The translations under genes and the position numbers were made by a program. Source: Brevibacillus antibioticus (lineage in GTDB: Bacteria > Bacillota > Bacilli > Brevibacillales > Brevibacillaceae). From it: a stretch of DNA of 64,000 nt. This document shows positions 1-7,390 of this stretch, piece by piece. Under the pieces are notes generated by a model. The model searched no databases and was not told the DNA's origin. It worked only from the letters and a program-made list of their open reading frames with translations. Within the stretch, counting starts at the first letter, position 1. Every line of letters begins with the position of its first letter. The stretch lies in NCBI RefSeq assembly GCF_005217615.1, contig NZ_SZNK01000001.1, positions 3,864,001 through 3,928,000 of the forward strand. The letters are read 5' to 3'.

Positions 1-182
1 GCAATCACATCGACCCACAAATCATCTCCATGGCGCCGCAGAGCCTCAAGGAATTTCGCTTGGTCTAGTTCTACTGTAAGTGCATGGGTTGCAATCGTTT
101 GCTGCATCCCTTTCTCCCAGCAAGCTGAAAAATCGAAGAGAGTATCGTCGAGATCAAATAGGATTGTTGTAAATTTGGACAT
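1..182 (-). CDS. HAD-superfamily hydrolase, N-terminal part (gene runs off the window start)
   Basis: Only the first 60 or so codons are present. The translated N-terminus, starting at 182, reads MSKFTTILFDLDDTLFDFSA. It carries HAD motif I (DLDDT), in which the first Asp is the nucleophile of these phosphatases, followed by the start of a helical cap (CWEKGMQQTI). The start is preceded by a purine-rich GGAAGGGG. The substrate cannot be told from this piece; YjjG/YfnB-like nucleotidase-type HADs begin similarly. Confidence 0.8.
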   Translation of the reverse strand, partial: MSKFTTILFDLDDTLFDFSACWEKGMQQTIATHALTVELDQAKFLEALRRHGDDLWVDVI

Positions 183-279
183 GGCGGGATTGCTTCCCCT
201 TCCTTTTTTTGCTGTTTTCATTGTGCATATGACTCTGTCTTTTGTTATGATCATTGTAACGGAAAAAGGAGGTGGAAAC

Positions 280-576
280 ATGTCTAACGAAAAACTGGAT
301 ATTTTGGTAGAGGGTATGAATGAGTTGCGTCTGCTTGCTCATGCTCTCATAGATCGGCAGGACGAATTGGATGCCAAGGTGGACGCTTTGACCATGGAAG
401 TTCACCAGTTAAAAGCCGATGTTGCCGAATTAAAGCAGGATGTCGCCATGTTGAAGCAAGATGTTGCTGAATTAAAGGAAGGTCAGGACCGCCATGAGCG
501 TATCTTGGAGACATTGGCGCTACGTGCTCTCGAATGGAATAACTTCCGCCTCGACTTCATTCGTAAATCATCCTGA
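280..576 (+). CDS. Small predicted coiled-coil protein, function unknown
   Basis: 98 residues from the ATG at 280, preceded by AAAGGAGG. A longer in-frame start at 175 lacks a ribosome-binding site and overlaps the divergent HAD gene. Residues about 30-65 form regular heptads with repeated units of the type DVAELKQ / DVAMLKQ / DVAELKE, so an alpha-helical coiled coil is very likely. The rest is charged and soluble, without signal peptide or membrane segment. Short heptad proteins of this kind occur widely in Brevibacillus and Paenibacillus without assigned roles. It is convergent with the thioesterase gene, 5 bp away. Confidence 0.75.
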   Translation: MSNEKLDILVEGMNELRLLAHALIDRQDELDAKVDALTMEVHQLKADVAELKQDVAMLKQDVAELKEGQDRHERILETLALRALEWNNFRLDFIRKSS

Positions 577-581
577 AGCCT

Positions 582-992
582 TTAGCTTTTAGGCAATTCC
601 ACTAGCAGTGTCTCTTTCAACTCAACTGGCAAAGAAATAGATTGGCGTGTGTTCGCATCGATCATGACCATTGTCACATCGGCGTCCGCCACTAATACAT
701 CTGCTGCGTTGTACAGCTCCTGGCGGATGACGAAGCTTTTTTCACCTACCTTGACCACCGTTGTAACCGCTGTTACCTCTTCACGCATCTTCAACTCTCT
801 GCGGTAGTTAATGTTTATATTGACCACTACCGGCATGATGGCCCGTCGCCTCAATTCATCCAGCGTAAATCCTTGCTCCCATATCCATTCAAAACGCGCC
901 CACTCCATGTACTCTAAATACTTGGCATTGTTCACATGTCCGATTACATCAATATCAGTAGAGCGCACAGTTAGATAATAGCGATGAGCCAT
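582..992 (-). CDS. Acyl-CoA thioesterase, 4HBT hotdog family
   Basis: 136 residues. The hotdog signature near the N-terminus reads DIDVIGHVNNAKYLEYMEWA, the form seen in YbgC/FadM-type thioesterases that hydrolyse acyl-CoA or acyl-ACP; the Asp and the Glu of YMEWAR lie at the usual catalytic positions. The ATG at 992 is chosen because AAGGAG lies 8 nt before it; the GTG three codons earlier overlaps that SD. The gene is single and the exact acyl substrate is unknown. Confidence 0.85.
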   Translation of the reverse strand: MAHRYYLTVRSTDIDVIGHVNNAKYLEYMEWARFEWIWEQGFTLDELRRRAIMPVVVNININYRRELKMREEVTAVTTVVKVGEKSFVIRQELYNAADVLVADADVTMVMIDANTRQSISLPVELKETLLVELPKS

Positions 993-1132
993 CGTTCTCA
1001 CTCCTTGTTTTTCTTTAGTATAACGAATTCAGGTAGCTGAGTGAACATTCATTCAAAATATTCCGAATGGTCCTGCTGTTCTTTCCTGATCTTTTTCCTA
1101 TAATAAAAATAAACACCAGAAAGGAAGATTGG

Positions 1133-1588
1133 ATGTTCAAACAAGAACTATTGCCGACCCTGCAAACAGCTCGCTCCCGGTATCAGGATGCACTCGTTCA
1201 TTTGGATGAAGCTGAGCTTGGCTGGAAGCTGGCTCCGGGCTCCAATTCCATCGGATTTTTGATTCATCACATCGCGGAAGTCGAATATCGATTCTGTATG
1301 ATGTTTTTCGGCAGAGCAATCCCGCCCGAAATCACCCTCACTACAATTGGGCCTGTAAAGGATGAAGGAAACTTTACCGACTTGTCTGCCTTGCTTGCTT
1401 TTAAAGATGCTGCCTACCTTCACTTGCTGGATTCTCTGGCTGCCCTGCCAAAAGACGCGTTGGACATCCCCTGTGAAGCACCGATTGCCACGTTGACTCC
1501 CCGTCAGGCACTTGGTCGACTGATCTATCATATGGGCTACCACGGCGGGCAGATTGGACTAATCCGCAAGTACGGAGGGCCTCAATGA
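1133..1588 (+). CDS. DinB-like / DUF664-type metal-binding protein
   Basis: 151 residues starting at the ATG after AAAGGAAG (1120-1127). It resembles the DinB/YfiT four-helix-bundle superfamily: a conserved HH pair near residue 45 (GFLIHHIAEVEYRF) and the C-terminal YHMGYHGGQIGLIRK, where His residues complete a metal triad. Members include thiol transferases and stress-induced proteins of unknown substrate. The stop overlaps the next start (ATGA), so it is translationally coupled to the GNAT gene. Confidence 0.85.
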   Translation: MFKQELLPTLQTARSRYQDALVHLDEAELGWKLAPGSNSIGFLIHHIAEVEYRFCMMFFGRAIPPEITLTTIGPVKDEGNFTDLSALLAFKDAAYLHLLDSLAALPKDALDIPCEAPIATLTPRQALGRLIYHMGYHGGQIGLIRKYGGPQ

Positions 1589-2103
1589 GTCTCATTCTGA
1601 CAGGTGAGCGGCTCATTATTCGCGAATTGCTGCGCGAAAACTTGCCCGACTTACTCGCCACCTACAACAGTAATCCAAAGTACAATCAGCTACGAAACGG
1701 CACGAGCACAGTAAATCTCGGTGAACTGGAAGCCGAATATGACACCACCATAAGCATACCTTCCGGGCATTGGCTCGCTATTACTCGTGAAGGTACAATC
1801 ATCGGAGTCATCCATATCGTCCTCTCCAGTGAAAACGATTCAAAAAGCTGGATTAGTCTCTTGCTTCTTCATGCCGATCACCAACAGCAGGGCTTTGGAA
1901 AAGAGGCAGTGGCACTCATAGAAGACTACTGCATCCAACATGGCAGTCAGCATGTTCATCACGGTATCATTGCGCATAATGAACCCGCTCTTCTTTTCTG
2001 GGGGAAGCTTGGCTATGAGCAGTATCGTCAGGTGGAGGCTCCAGTCGGTCTTCTGACACAACCGGTGCTGCTGGTAGCCAAGTGGCTAACCCCTACAAAG
2101 TAA
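1585..2103 (+). CDS. GNAT-family N-acetyltransferase
   Basis: 172 residues. The C-terminal two thirds carries the GNAT acetyl-CoA site: HADHQQQGFGKEAVALIEDY is the R/Q-x-x-G-x-G/A-type motif A, followed by a HNEPALLFWGKLGYE motif B. The N-terminal GERLIIRELLREN is typical of RimJ/RimL-like acetyltransferases. The substrate is unknown. It forms a two-gene unit with the DinB-like gene through an ATGA overlap. Confidence 0.85.
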   Translation: MSLILTGERLIIRELLRENLPDLLATYNSNPKYNQLRNGTSTVNLGELEAEYDTTISIPSGHWLAITREGTIIGVIHIVLSSENDSKSWISLLLLHADHQQQGFGKEAVALIEDYCIQHGSQHVHHGIIAHNEPALLFWGKLGYEQYRQVEAPVGLLTQPVLLVAKWLTPTK

Positions 2104-2116
2104 GGAGGTGAAATAC

Positions 2117-2164
2117 ATGAACCGTCGCCTTTTTGAAAATGATGTGCCCACCCTCCTCTCCTAG
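2117..2164 (+). CDS. Putative 15-residue leader peptide upstream of the EamA transporter
   Basis: A short ORF, MNRRLFENDVPTLLS, begins at 2117 behind a near-perfect SD (AAGGAGGTG, 2102-2110) and ends at TAG 2162-2164, before the hairpin that covers the SD of the next gene. So strong an SD on so short an ORF suggests that it is translated for regulation, as in the attenuation leaders of many resistance genes. The end of the ORF (TCCTC, 2154-2158) can pair with GAGGA (2170-2174). Inference only: the peptide is not one I recognise. Confidence 0.5.
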   Translation: MNRRLFENDVPTLLS

Positions 2165-2190
2165 TCGGTGAGGAAGCGGTTCTCTTACAG

Positions 2191-2241
2191 CCTCCCGGCT
2201 ACGGAATAACGCTCGAATAATTGAATCATTATTCCGGGAGG
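2191..2241 (+). promoter_or_regulatory. Hairpin sequestering the SD of the EamA transporter gene
   Basis: CCTCCCGG (2191-2198) and GGAATAA (2203-2209) together pair with TTATTCCGGGAGG (2229-2241), giving a 13-bp stem with one bulge. The 3' arm contains the whole SD (GGGAGG, 2236-2241) of the ATG at 2250. Translation of the transporter should therefore be low until the stem is opened. With the leader ORF just upstream this has the layout of translational attenuation. Confidence 0.55.
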
Positions 2242-2249
2242 GACTTGTT

Positions 2250-3179
2250 ATGTCACAATTACAATGGAAGCAAATGTTTTTAGGGGCTGTCTGCCTGACT
2301 CTCGCCGCAGCGATCTGGGGCGGTGTTTATGTCGTCAGCAAGGCCGTGTTGGAAGTGATTCCTCCGTTCACGCTATTGATTTTGCGTTTTTGCATTGCTT
2401 TAGTCGTGTTGGGGGCATTTACCGTTTCTCGCAAGGAGCGTGTCGCGAAAAAAGATTATCCTCTGCTGATGGCCATCTCCTTTGTTGGGGTCACGATCTC
2501 CATCGCCGCACAATTTCTCGGTACCAAGCTGTCTACTGCCCATATGGGTGCTTTGATTACCTCCGCATCGCCTGCCTTTATTGCCATTTTTGCGGTTTGG
2601 CTATTAAAGGAGCGTATCCATCTGAAGCAGGCAGCGGGTATTTTGTTAGCGACGATTGGTGTCATTATCGTCATCGGTGTTCCAGATCAAGCTGACGCCC
2701 AGTCGTCCCTGGCAGGCAACCTGATTTTGTTCGTAGCAGCGATTAGCTGGGGATTGTATACCGTTCTCAGCAAAAAGGCAACGCAGCGCTATTCGTCCCT
2801 ACTCGTCACTACCTACGTAGCATTGTTTGGCATTATCTTTACGAGTCCGCTCATGTTTTGGGAGCTGTCTGTCACGCCTGTCTCCTGGCAATTTGGCTGG
2901 GACATCTGGGCAGGCGTCCTCTATATCGGGATGATTTCTACAGCAGGTGCTTTTTATTTGTGGAACAAAGGCTTCGAGCTGATGCCCGCAGGGAGTGGGG
3001 CCGGGTTCTTTTTTGTTCAGCCCATTGTCGGTGCATTTTTAAGCTGGCTGTTGCTACATGAACATTTGGGTGTTGGCTTTTTCGCTGGAGGCGCATTTAT
3101 TTTCCTCGGTGTCGCCTTGTCCACTCTGCGTACACGTAAAGCGATGGAGGAGCATTCTCTACCCCATTACAACGAGTAG
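2250..3179 (+). CDS. EamA/DMT-family transporter
   Basis: 309 residues with ten predicted membrane segments in two EamA repeats (about residues 10-145 and 155-295). Such proteins are metabolite or drug exporters in the cytoplasmic membrane; the substrate is not predictable. Features include AAAIWGGVYVVSKAVLE in TM1 and PAFIAIFAVWLLKERIH at the end of the first repeat, where the Glu before the loop is typical. The start is the ATG at 2250 with GGGAGG 8 nt upstream, which is buried in a hairpin. A strong terminator follows. Confidence 0.9.
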   Translation: MSQLQWKQMFLGAVCLTLAAAIWGGVYVVSKAVLEVIPPFTLLILRFCIALVVLGAFTVSRKERVAKKDYPLLMAISFVGVTISIAAQFLGTKLSTAHMGALITSASPAFIAIFAVWLLKERIHLKQAAGILLATIGVIIVIGVPDQADAQSSLAGNLILFVAAISWGLYTVLSKKATQRYSSLLVTTYVALFGIIFTSPLMFWELSVTPVSWQFGWDIWAGVLYIGMISTAGAFYLWNKGFELMPAGSGAGFFFVQPIVGAFLSWLLLHEHLGVGFFAGGAFIFLGVALSTLRTRKAMEEHSLPHYNE

Positions 3180-3210
3180 CAAGGCTAAAAATCAAGTTTG
3201 CTTACATGCT

Positions 3211-3250
3211 ACGAGGACTTCCCCATCCGATGGGAAGCCCTCGTTTTTTA
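3211..3250 (+). terminator. Rho-independent terminator of the EamA gene
   Basis: ACGAGG-a-CTTCCC and its complement GGGAAG-c-CCTCGT form a long stem closed by CATCcgATG and followed by six T. There is no T-run on the minus side, so it serves the plus-strand gene. Confidence 0.85.
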
Positions 3251-3253
3251 TGC

Positions 3254-4273
3254 TTATGGACGAAAATATTGCCGGACGCTTCCTTTTTCGAAAGACAGCT
3301 CCACTTCAGCAAATGCTCCATTAATAAACGTGATTTGCGGCGGCATATGCCCACAATCCACATCGTAGAGGACAGGGACTTCCAGCTCAGCAGCCAGCTC
3401 CTGATAGACGTCTTCCACGGTATAGCCCTCGACCGCTTGATTCGCCGGACTGCGCCCAAACATGATCCCCGCACAATGATCGAACCATCCGGCTAGCTTC
3501 ATTTGTACCAATGATCTGCGCAGATCAGTCGCAGAAAGTTCGCAGTTTTCCAAATACCAGATGATCGCTTCGTTTTCGATCTTTTCTTTTTGAAAGGTTT
3601 GCACGTCCCCATACGGTGTGCCGATCACATGCCGAATGCTATCAATACAGCCGCCAAGTAGGCGTCCCTGCATATTTATGTGGGGAGTAGTCGCTGTGGT
3701 TTTCCATACAGTCGGTTCCGTCAGGTGAAAGATATGCGGCGAAGGATTCGTATGCTGCCATTGCTTTTGATACATCGGGGAAGAATACTGCAGGACCGAC
3801 TCGCCCTTTTGCGTTGACAGAACTGTTTCCCACATGGCTGTTGTCTCATCCATATCTGCTCCGCGCAAATCTATCAGATTCGTCCCATGGGCCGTAGCCA
3901 TCCCCGTTTTTAATGTAATCGCAAGCAACAACACACTCACATCCGAATAGCCTAACACCCATTTTGGATGCATGGACTGAAAATCGAGCTTGTCTAAAAT
4001 CTCAATCAGCAGCTCGCCACCCCAGGGAGGGATGATGATATCGACGTCTTCATCTTGCATCAGGGAGTTGAATTCGGCTGCGCGGTTTATGGCAGGAGCT
4101 GACTTGGCTTTTTCCTGTGTCCAGACTGTATCTTTGCAAACGATGGAATACCCCCTGCTCTCCATACGACTGCATGCCAGCCTGATGTGTTCATGCAAAT
4201 ACTCCGGTACACCTGATGATGGCGCAGTTACCCCAATAGTAGCGCCCTTTTTCAACGATGGATACGTGATCAT
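3254..4273 (-). CDS. LD-carboxypeptidase / MccF-like serine peptidase (family S66)
   Basis: 339 residues. S66 enzymes cleave the L-D bond of peptidoglycan tetrapeptides (LdcA) or microcin C-type conjugates (MccF). The triad is visible as Ser110 in LGYSDVS, Glu242 in YLENCEL and His309 in DCGHMPPQ, with N-terminal GATIGVTAPSSG. The LE-N and long insertion pattern leans towards the MccF branch, but this is uncertain. The start at 4273 has GGAGGGAGAAGC directly upstream; a longer start at 4321 has no SD. Cytoplasmic, no signal peptide. Confidence 0.85.
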   Translation of the reverse strand: MITYPSLKKGATIGVTAPSSGVPEYLHEHIRLACSRMESRGYSIVCKDTVWTQEKAKSAPAINRAAEFNSLMQDEDVDIIIPPWGGELLIEILDKLDFQSMHPKWVLGYSDVSVLLLAITLKTGMATAHGTNLIDLRGADMDETTAMWETVLSTQKGESVLQYSSPMYQKQWQHTNPSPHIFHLTEPTVWKTTATTPHINMQGRLLGGCIDSIRHVIGTPYGDVQTFQKEKIENEAIIWYLENCELSATDLRRSLVQMKLAGWFDHCAGIMFGRSPANQAVEGYTVEDVYQELAAELEVPVLYDVDCGHMPPQITFINGAFAEVELSFEKGSVRQYFRP

Positions 4274-4387
4274 GCTTCTCCCTCCGCCCGCTATGTATGA
4301 TTTTGGATAATCATACCACATGCCACCAAAAGATTTTCAGGCTTCCTGTATCACTATTGATAAAAATACGGGTTACAGTCACACCCT

Positions 4388-4447
4388 CAGTAGGGCGTAG
4401 GCCGAAGCGTAGACTTGAAATGTGCTTCTCCTCCTCACTACGGCTAC
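4388..4447 (+). repeat. Family A repeat, 3' fragment
   Basis: Sixty bases matching the right end of the full-length family A repeats at 15.4, 35.5 and 56.9 kb: CAGTAGGGCGTAGGCCGAAG, then CGTAGACTTGAAAT, then CTTCTCCTCC and ACTACGGCTAC. The left arm and inner stems are missing, so this copy is a decayed remnant that cannot form the outer hairpin. Confidence 0.8.
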
Positions 4448-4457
4448 TTTTCTGAGA

Positions 4458-4486
4458 CAAAAAAAAGACGGCCTATAGCCGTCATC
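4458..4486 (-). terminator. Rho-independent terminator downstream of the lipoprotein gene
   Basis: On the minus strand GACGGCtataGGCCGTC-type pairing is followed by eight T (plus-strand A-run at 4459-4466). It lies about 65 bp beyond the lipoprotein stop codon and probably ends the histidine kinase/lipoprotein transcript. Confidence 0.75.
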
Positions 4487-4550
4487 AAGGTATATAAAAC
4501 GGGAGGGAAGTAGAGGAGTTCAAACGAACGTGTTTCCAGTTCGTGAATGA

Positions 4551-4904
4551 TTACTTCTTGCTGGCGTCAGTCGTTGTAGACTGTCCAGTGGAACCACTGC
4601 TTTCGGTTCCCGCAGCACCAGGCGATCCAGTGCTGGTACCTGCATCAGAATTGGCATCTGTCGCAGGTGCTTCCGTAGACAAACCTTTGTCCGTCGATGC
4701 ATCAGAGCTGTTCGCAGAAGCATCCGGAGTAGACTGATCTTGCGAAACCGAGCTATCAGAACTGGAGGATCCCGGAGCGGTTTCGCTAGTCGTGCCCTCT
4801 GGTTGTGTCGCCGGTTCAGGTGTTCCTGTTGTGTTAGAGCAGGCAACCAAGCTGCCAGACAGGAGTAATGCGACAGTGGCAATCGAGAACCACTTTTTGT
4901 TCAT
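4551..4904 (-). CDS. Ser/Thr/Asp-rich low-complexity lipoprotein
   Basis: 117 residues from the second of two ATGs (4904), which has AAAGGGG 7 nt upstream. A lipoprotein signal peptide is clear: MNKKWFSIATVALLL then the lipobox LVAC. After the Cys the mature part is almost entirely S, T, D, G, A, P and E, with no structured domain, resembling a surface spacer or a disordered cell-envelope protein. It lies 155 bp downstream of a two-component system on the same strand and could be its target or partner. No function is recognised. Confidence 0.8.
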   Translation of the reverse strand: MNKKWFSIATVALLLSGSLVACSNTTGTPEPATQPEGTTSETAPGSSSSDSSVSQDQSTPDASANSSDASTDKGLSTEAPATDANSDAGTSTGSPGAAGTESSGSTGQSTTTDASKK

Positions 4905-5059
4905 GTTCATTCCCCTTTCATTCCTTGGCTTCGTGACCTTCTCGCTGTCACACCTATATCGTAACGGGCAAAGATAACCATTCTGTAAGGAAAGTGGGAA
5001 AAAACAATGATCAAAATATGAAAAAAGTATGACCATGATCATTTTGAGTGGATCATGAT

Positions 5060-6496
5060 TTAGTTCTCCGACTTAATCCTTGGAAGCCAGATCGTAAAAG
5101 TGCTGCCCTTCCCAGGCGTGCTCTCTACTCTACATTTGCCATCATGCAGCTCTACCAGCTCTTTTACAATGGCGAGTCCTAGTCCTGTTCCTTTATTGTT
5201 CTTAGAACGTCCCCGATCCACTTTAAAAAAACGTTCCCAGATGCGGTCCAGGTCATCTGCTGCAATTCCCATCCCTGTATCGATCACTTGAATCTGGACG
5301 TATTCCTCTTCCAGCGAAGCACGCATGCGAATTTCACCAGTAGTCGTAAACTTGAGTGCATTCTTCACCAGATTTTTCAAAATTTGCGCGATCCTGTCCT
5401 TGTCGGCATATATTCGCGGCAGTTCTTCCTCCACCTCTACCTCCAAACAAAGCCCTTTTTCCTCGGCTTCCTGATGGAAGGAAAAAGCAACCCGATTCAT
5501 GACATCTGCCACATCGACAGGGAATTTGGCCAGATTTACTTCGTTGTTCTCCAGCTTCATTAAGTCCATTAGGTCATCCACCAAGCGATTCACTTGCATC
5601 GTTTCGGTGTACATCACAGCGTAATACTTCTGTCGCGCCTCTTCTTCTTCTACCAAACCATCCTGCAACGCCTCGAGAAAACCTTGGATCGCGGTGAGAG
5701 GCGTACGCAATTCATGGGAGACATTCGCTAAAAAATCATTGCGCACTTGCTCCAGATGATGACGCTCCTGCTCTACCTTCTCCAGCTTCTGCGCCATCGT
5801 ATTGATCGTTTGCGCCAAATCACTGATCTCGTCAGACGTATCGACCTGGACGCGCTCTGCATAATTCCCTCGACCAATCTCAGCCGCTGTTCTCTCAATC
5901 GTTCGCAACGGGCGAGAGATTGACCAAGACAAATACGAAACCATGATCGTAGAAAGAAGCACCCCAAACAATGTCGCCCACAGAATCGACTCGCGCATTT
6001 GACCAAAGGTTTTCTCAATTCCTTCAATCGGCGCGTGCAATATAATTCCGCCATAGACGTTTTCGCCCTCTCCCCACGGGACGGAGACCGACAACATCGG
6101 GTCATCCAGACCTTCGATTTTCAATTCGGTTACTGCGCTTTTTCCGTTCAGCACATTACCCGCGATGGAAACTGCGACGGACTTGCCCGTGAGCATCTCA
6201 TCCTTCATCGAAGTCGCGACAATTTTACCTTCCGTATCAAATAACCAGATGCGGGTATCAAATGACTCGTCCAGCATTGCCAGCTTGTCCAAGAGCTGTT
6301 TGTTTACTTCATTGCTGTTATGGATCGCGGCATTCACTTTTTTCGCCATCCGCAAAAGCTCTTCTTCTTTGGCGTTGTAAATATACTCCTTCGTAAAAAA
6401 GGAGAGAACGATCCCTGTAATCCCCAACCCTACCAAAACGGTAGCCAAAAAGCTGACCAGCAGTCTGCGGTAGATACTTTTCGACATGCCTAGCAT
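5060..6496 (-). CDS. Membrane sensor histidine kinase (HAMP, HisKA, HATPase)
   Basis: 478 residues. TM1 about 11-34, extracytoplasmic sensor about 35-170, TM2 about 171-192, HAMP about 193-245, dimerisation domain with His261 in ANVSHELRTPL, N box (KNLVKNALKF), G1 (DTGMGI), F box and G2 (GTGLGLAIVK) of the ATPase domain. It resembles the ResE/PhoR/VicK group of Bacillus kinases; the signal is unknown. Its ATG shares the A of the TGA stop of the response regulator, so the two are translationally coupled and almost certainly cognate. Confidence 0.93.
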   Translation of the reverse strand: MLGMSKSIYRRLLVSFLATVLVGLGITGIVLSFFTKEYIYNAKEEELLRMAKKVNAAIHNSNEVNKQLLDKLAMLDESFDTRIWLFDTEGKIVATSMKDEMLTGKSVAVSIAGNVLNGKSAVTELKIEGLDDPMLSVSVPWGEGENVYGGIILHAPIEGIEKTFGQMRESILWATLFGVLLSTIMVSYLSWSISRPLRTIERTAAEIGRGNYAERVQVDTSDEISDLAQTINTMAQKLEKVEQERHHLEQVRNDFLANVSHELRTPLTAIQGFLEALQDGLVEEEEARQKYYAVMYTETMQVNRLVDDLMDLMKLENNEVNLAKFPVDVADVMNRVAFSFHQEAEEKGLCLEVEVEEELPRIYADKDRIAQILKNLVKNALKFTTTGEIRMRASLEEEYVQIQVIDTGMGIAADDLDRIWERFFKVDRGRSKNNKGTGLGLAIVKELVELHDGKCRVESTPGKGSTFTIWLPRIKSEN

Positions 6497-7194
6497 CAGT
6501 TATCCACCCCAAACTTGTAGCCGATCCCCCAAACCGTTTGAATACATTCATACGGGAGCTTATCTAACCGCTGTCTGATCTTTTTGATATGAACATCGAT
6601 CGTTCGAACATCGCCAAAATAATCAAAGCCCCACACTTGTTCCAGCAATTGCTCCCGCGACCATACACTTCCCGGCGATTTGACGAGTTGAACAAGCAGA
6701 TCAAACTCCTTCGGGCGAAAGCTCACTTTTTCCCCGGCAACGATCACTTCCCGTTTATCCAGATCAATCGTCAATTGCTCAAAAACAAAGGTCCGAAGCA
6801 CTGCCTCATCTTCTACTTTTAGCTTTGGCTGCAATCTGCGCATAATCGCGCGGATACGAGCAACGATTTCACGTGGACTAAACGGCTTCGTCACGTAATC
6901 ATCGGCTCCGAGCTCCAAGCCGAGAACACGGTCAAACTCCTCATCCTTTGCCGTCAGCATAATGATCGGCGTATCCCACTTCTTGCGGATTTCCCGGCAA
7001 GCTTCAAAGCCATCCAACTGCGGCATCATGACATCGAGAATGACCACATCCGGCTGTTCCTTTTCCATCATCTCAAGAGCTTCTCGTCCATCTGTTGCTG
7101 CGATGAGCTCGATTTGTTGTTTTTCAAAATATAGGCGAATAATTTCTCGTACGTTTGGATCGTCATCGGCAACCAAGACTTTCATCGTGGACAT
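6496..7194 (-). CDS. OmpR/PhoB-family response regulator
   Basis: 232 residues: receiver domain about 1-120 with the acidic pocket Asp10-Asp12, phosphoacceptor Asp54 (VVILDVMMPQLDG), Thr in MLTAKDE and Lys in YVTKPFS; winged-helix DNA-binding domain about 130-230 ending VWGIGYKFG. The start at 7194 follows GGGAGG with a 9-nt spacer; the longer ORF upstream has no SD. Partner of the overlapping histidine kinase. Confidence 0.94.
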   Translation of the reverse strand: MSTMKVLVADDDPNVREIIRLYFEKQQIELIAATDGREALEMMEKEQPDVVILDVMMPQLDGFEACREIRKKWDTPIIMLTAKDEEFDRVLGLELGADDYVTKPFSPREIVARIRAIMRRLQPKLKVEDEAVLRTFVFEQLTIDLDKREVIVAGEKVSFRPKEFDLLVQLVKSPGSVWSREQLLEQVWGFDYFGDVRTIDVHIKKIRQRLDKLPYECIQTVWGIGYKFGVDN

Positions 7195-7347
7195 AGCCAA
7201 TAACCTCCCTTCTTTCAAAACGACATAAAATGAAGCATGTCGTTCAGGCAATTTACGTTTTTCCATGGTAACATACATCACCCAGGTTGTGGACGGATAG
7301 AAGTCCTATCCTGCTGGTAAAAGCAGGACAAAAGTTGTTTGCGACAT

Positions 7348-7381
7348 AAAAAAAAGCGAGTGGACCGAAAGCCCACCCGCT
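7348..7381 (-). terminator. Rho-independent terminator of brnQ
   Basis: Minus strand: AGCGGGTGG pairs with CCACTCGCT (one G-U) around a 9-nt loop, followed by eight T. Confidence 0.85.
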
Positions 7382-7390
7382 CTTCATTCT

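Noticed and set aside
1137..1661. Three overlapping minus-strand ORFs opposite the DinB-like gene
   Set aside because: No SD, no family pattern; the plus-strand gene has a strong SD and conserved His residues.
2264..2695. 143-codon ORF inside the EamA gene in another frame
   Set aside because: Cys- and Arg-rich translation typical of a shadow frame; the EamA frame has clear membrane helices.
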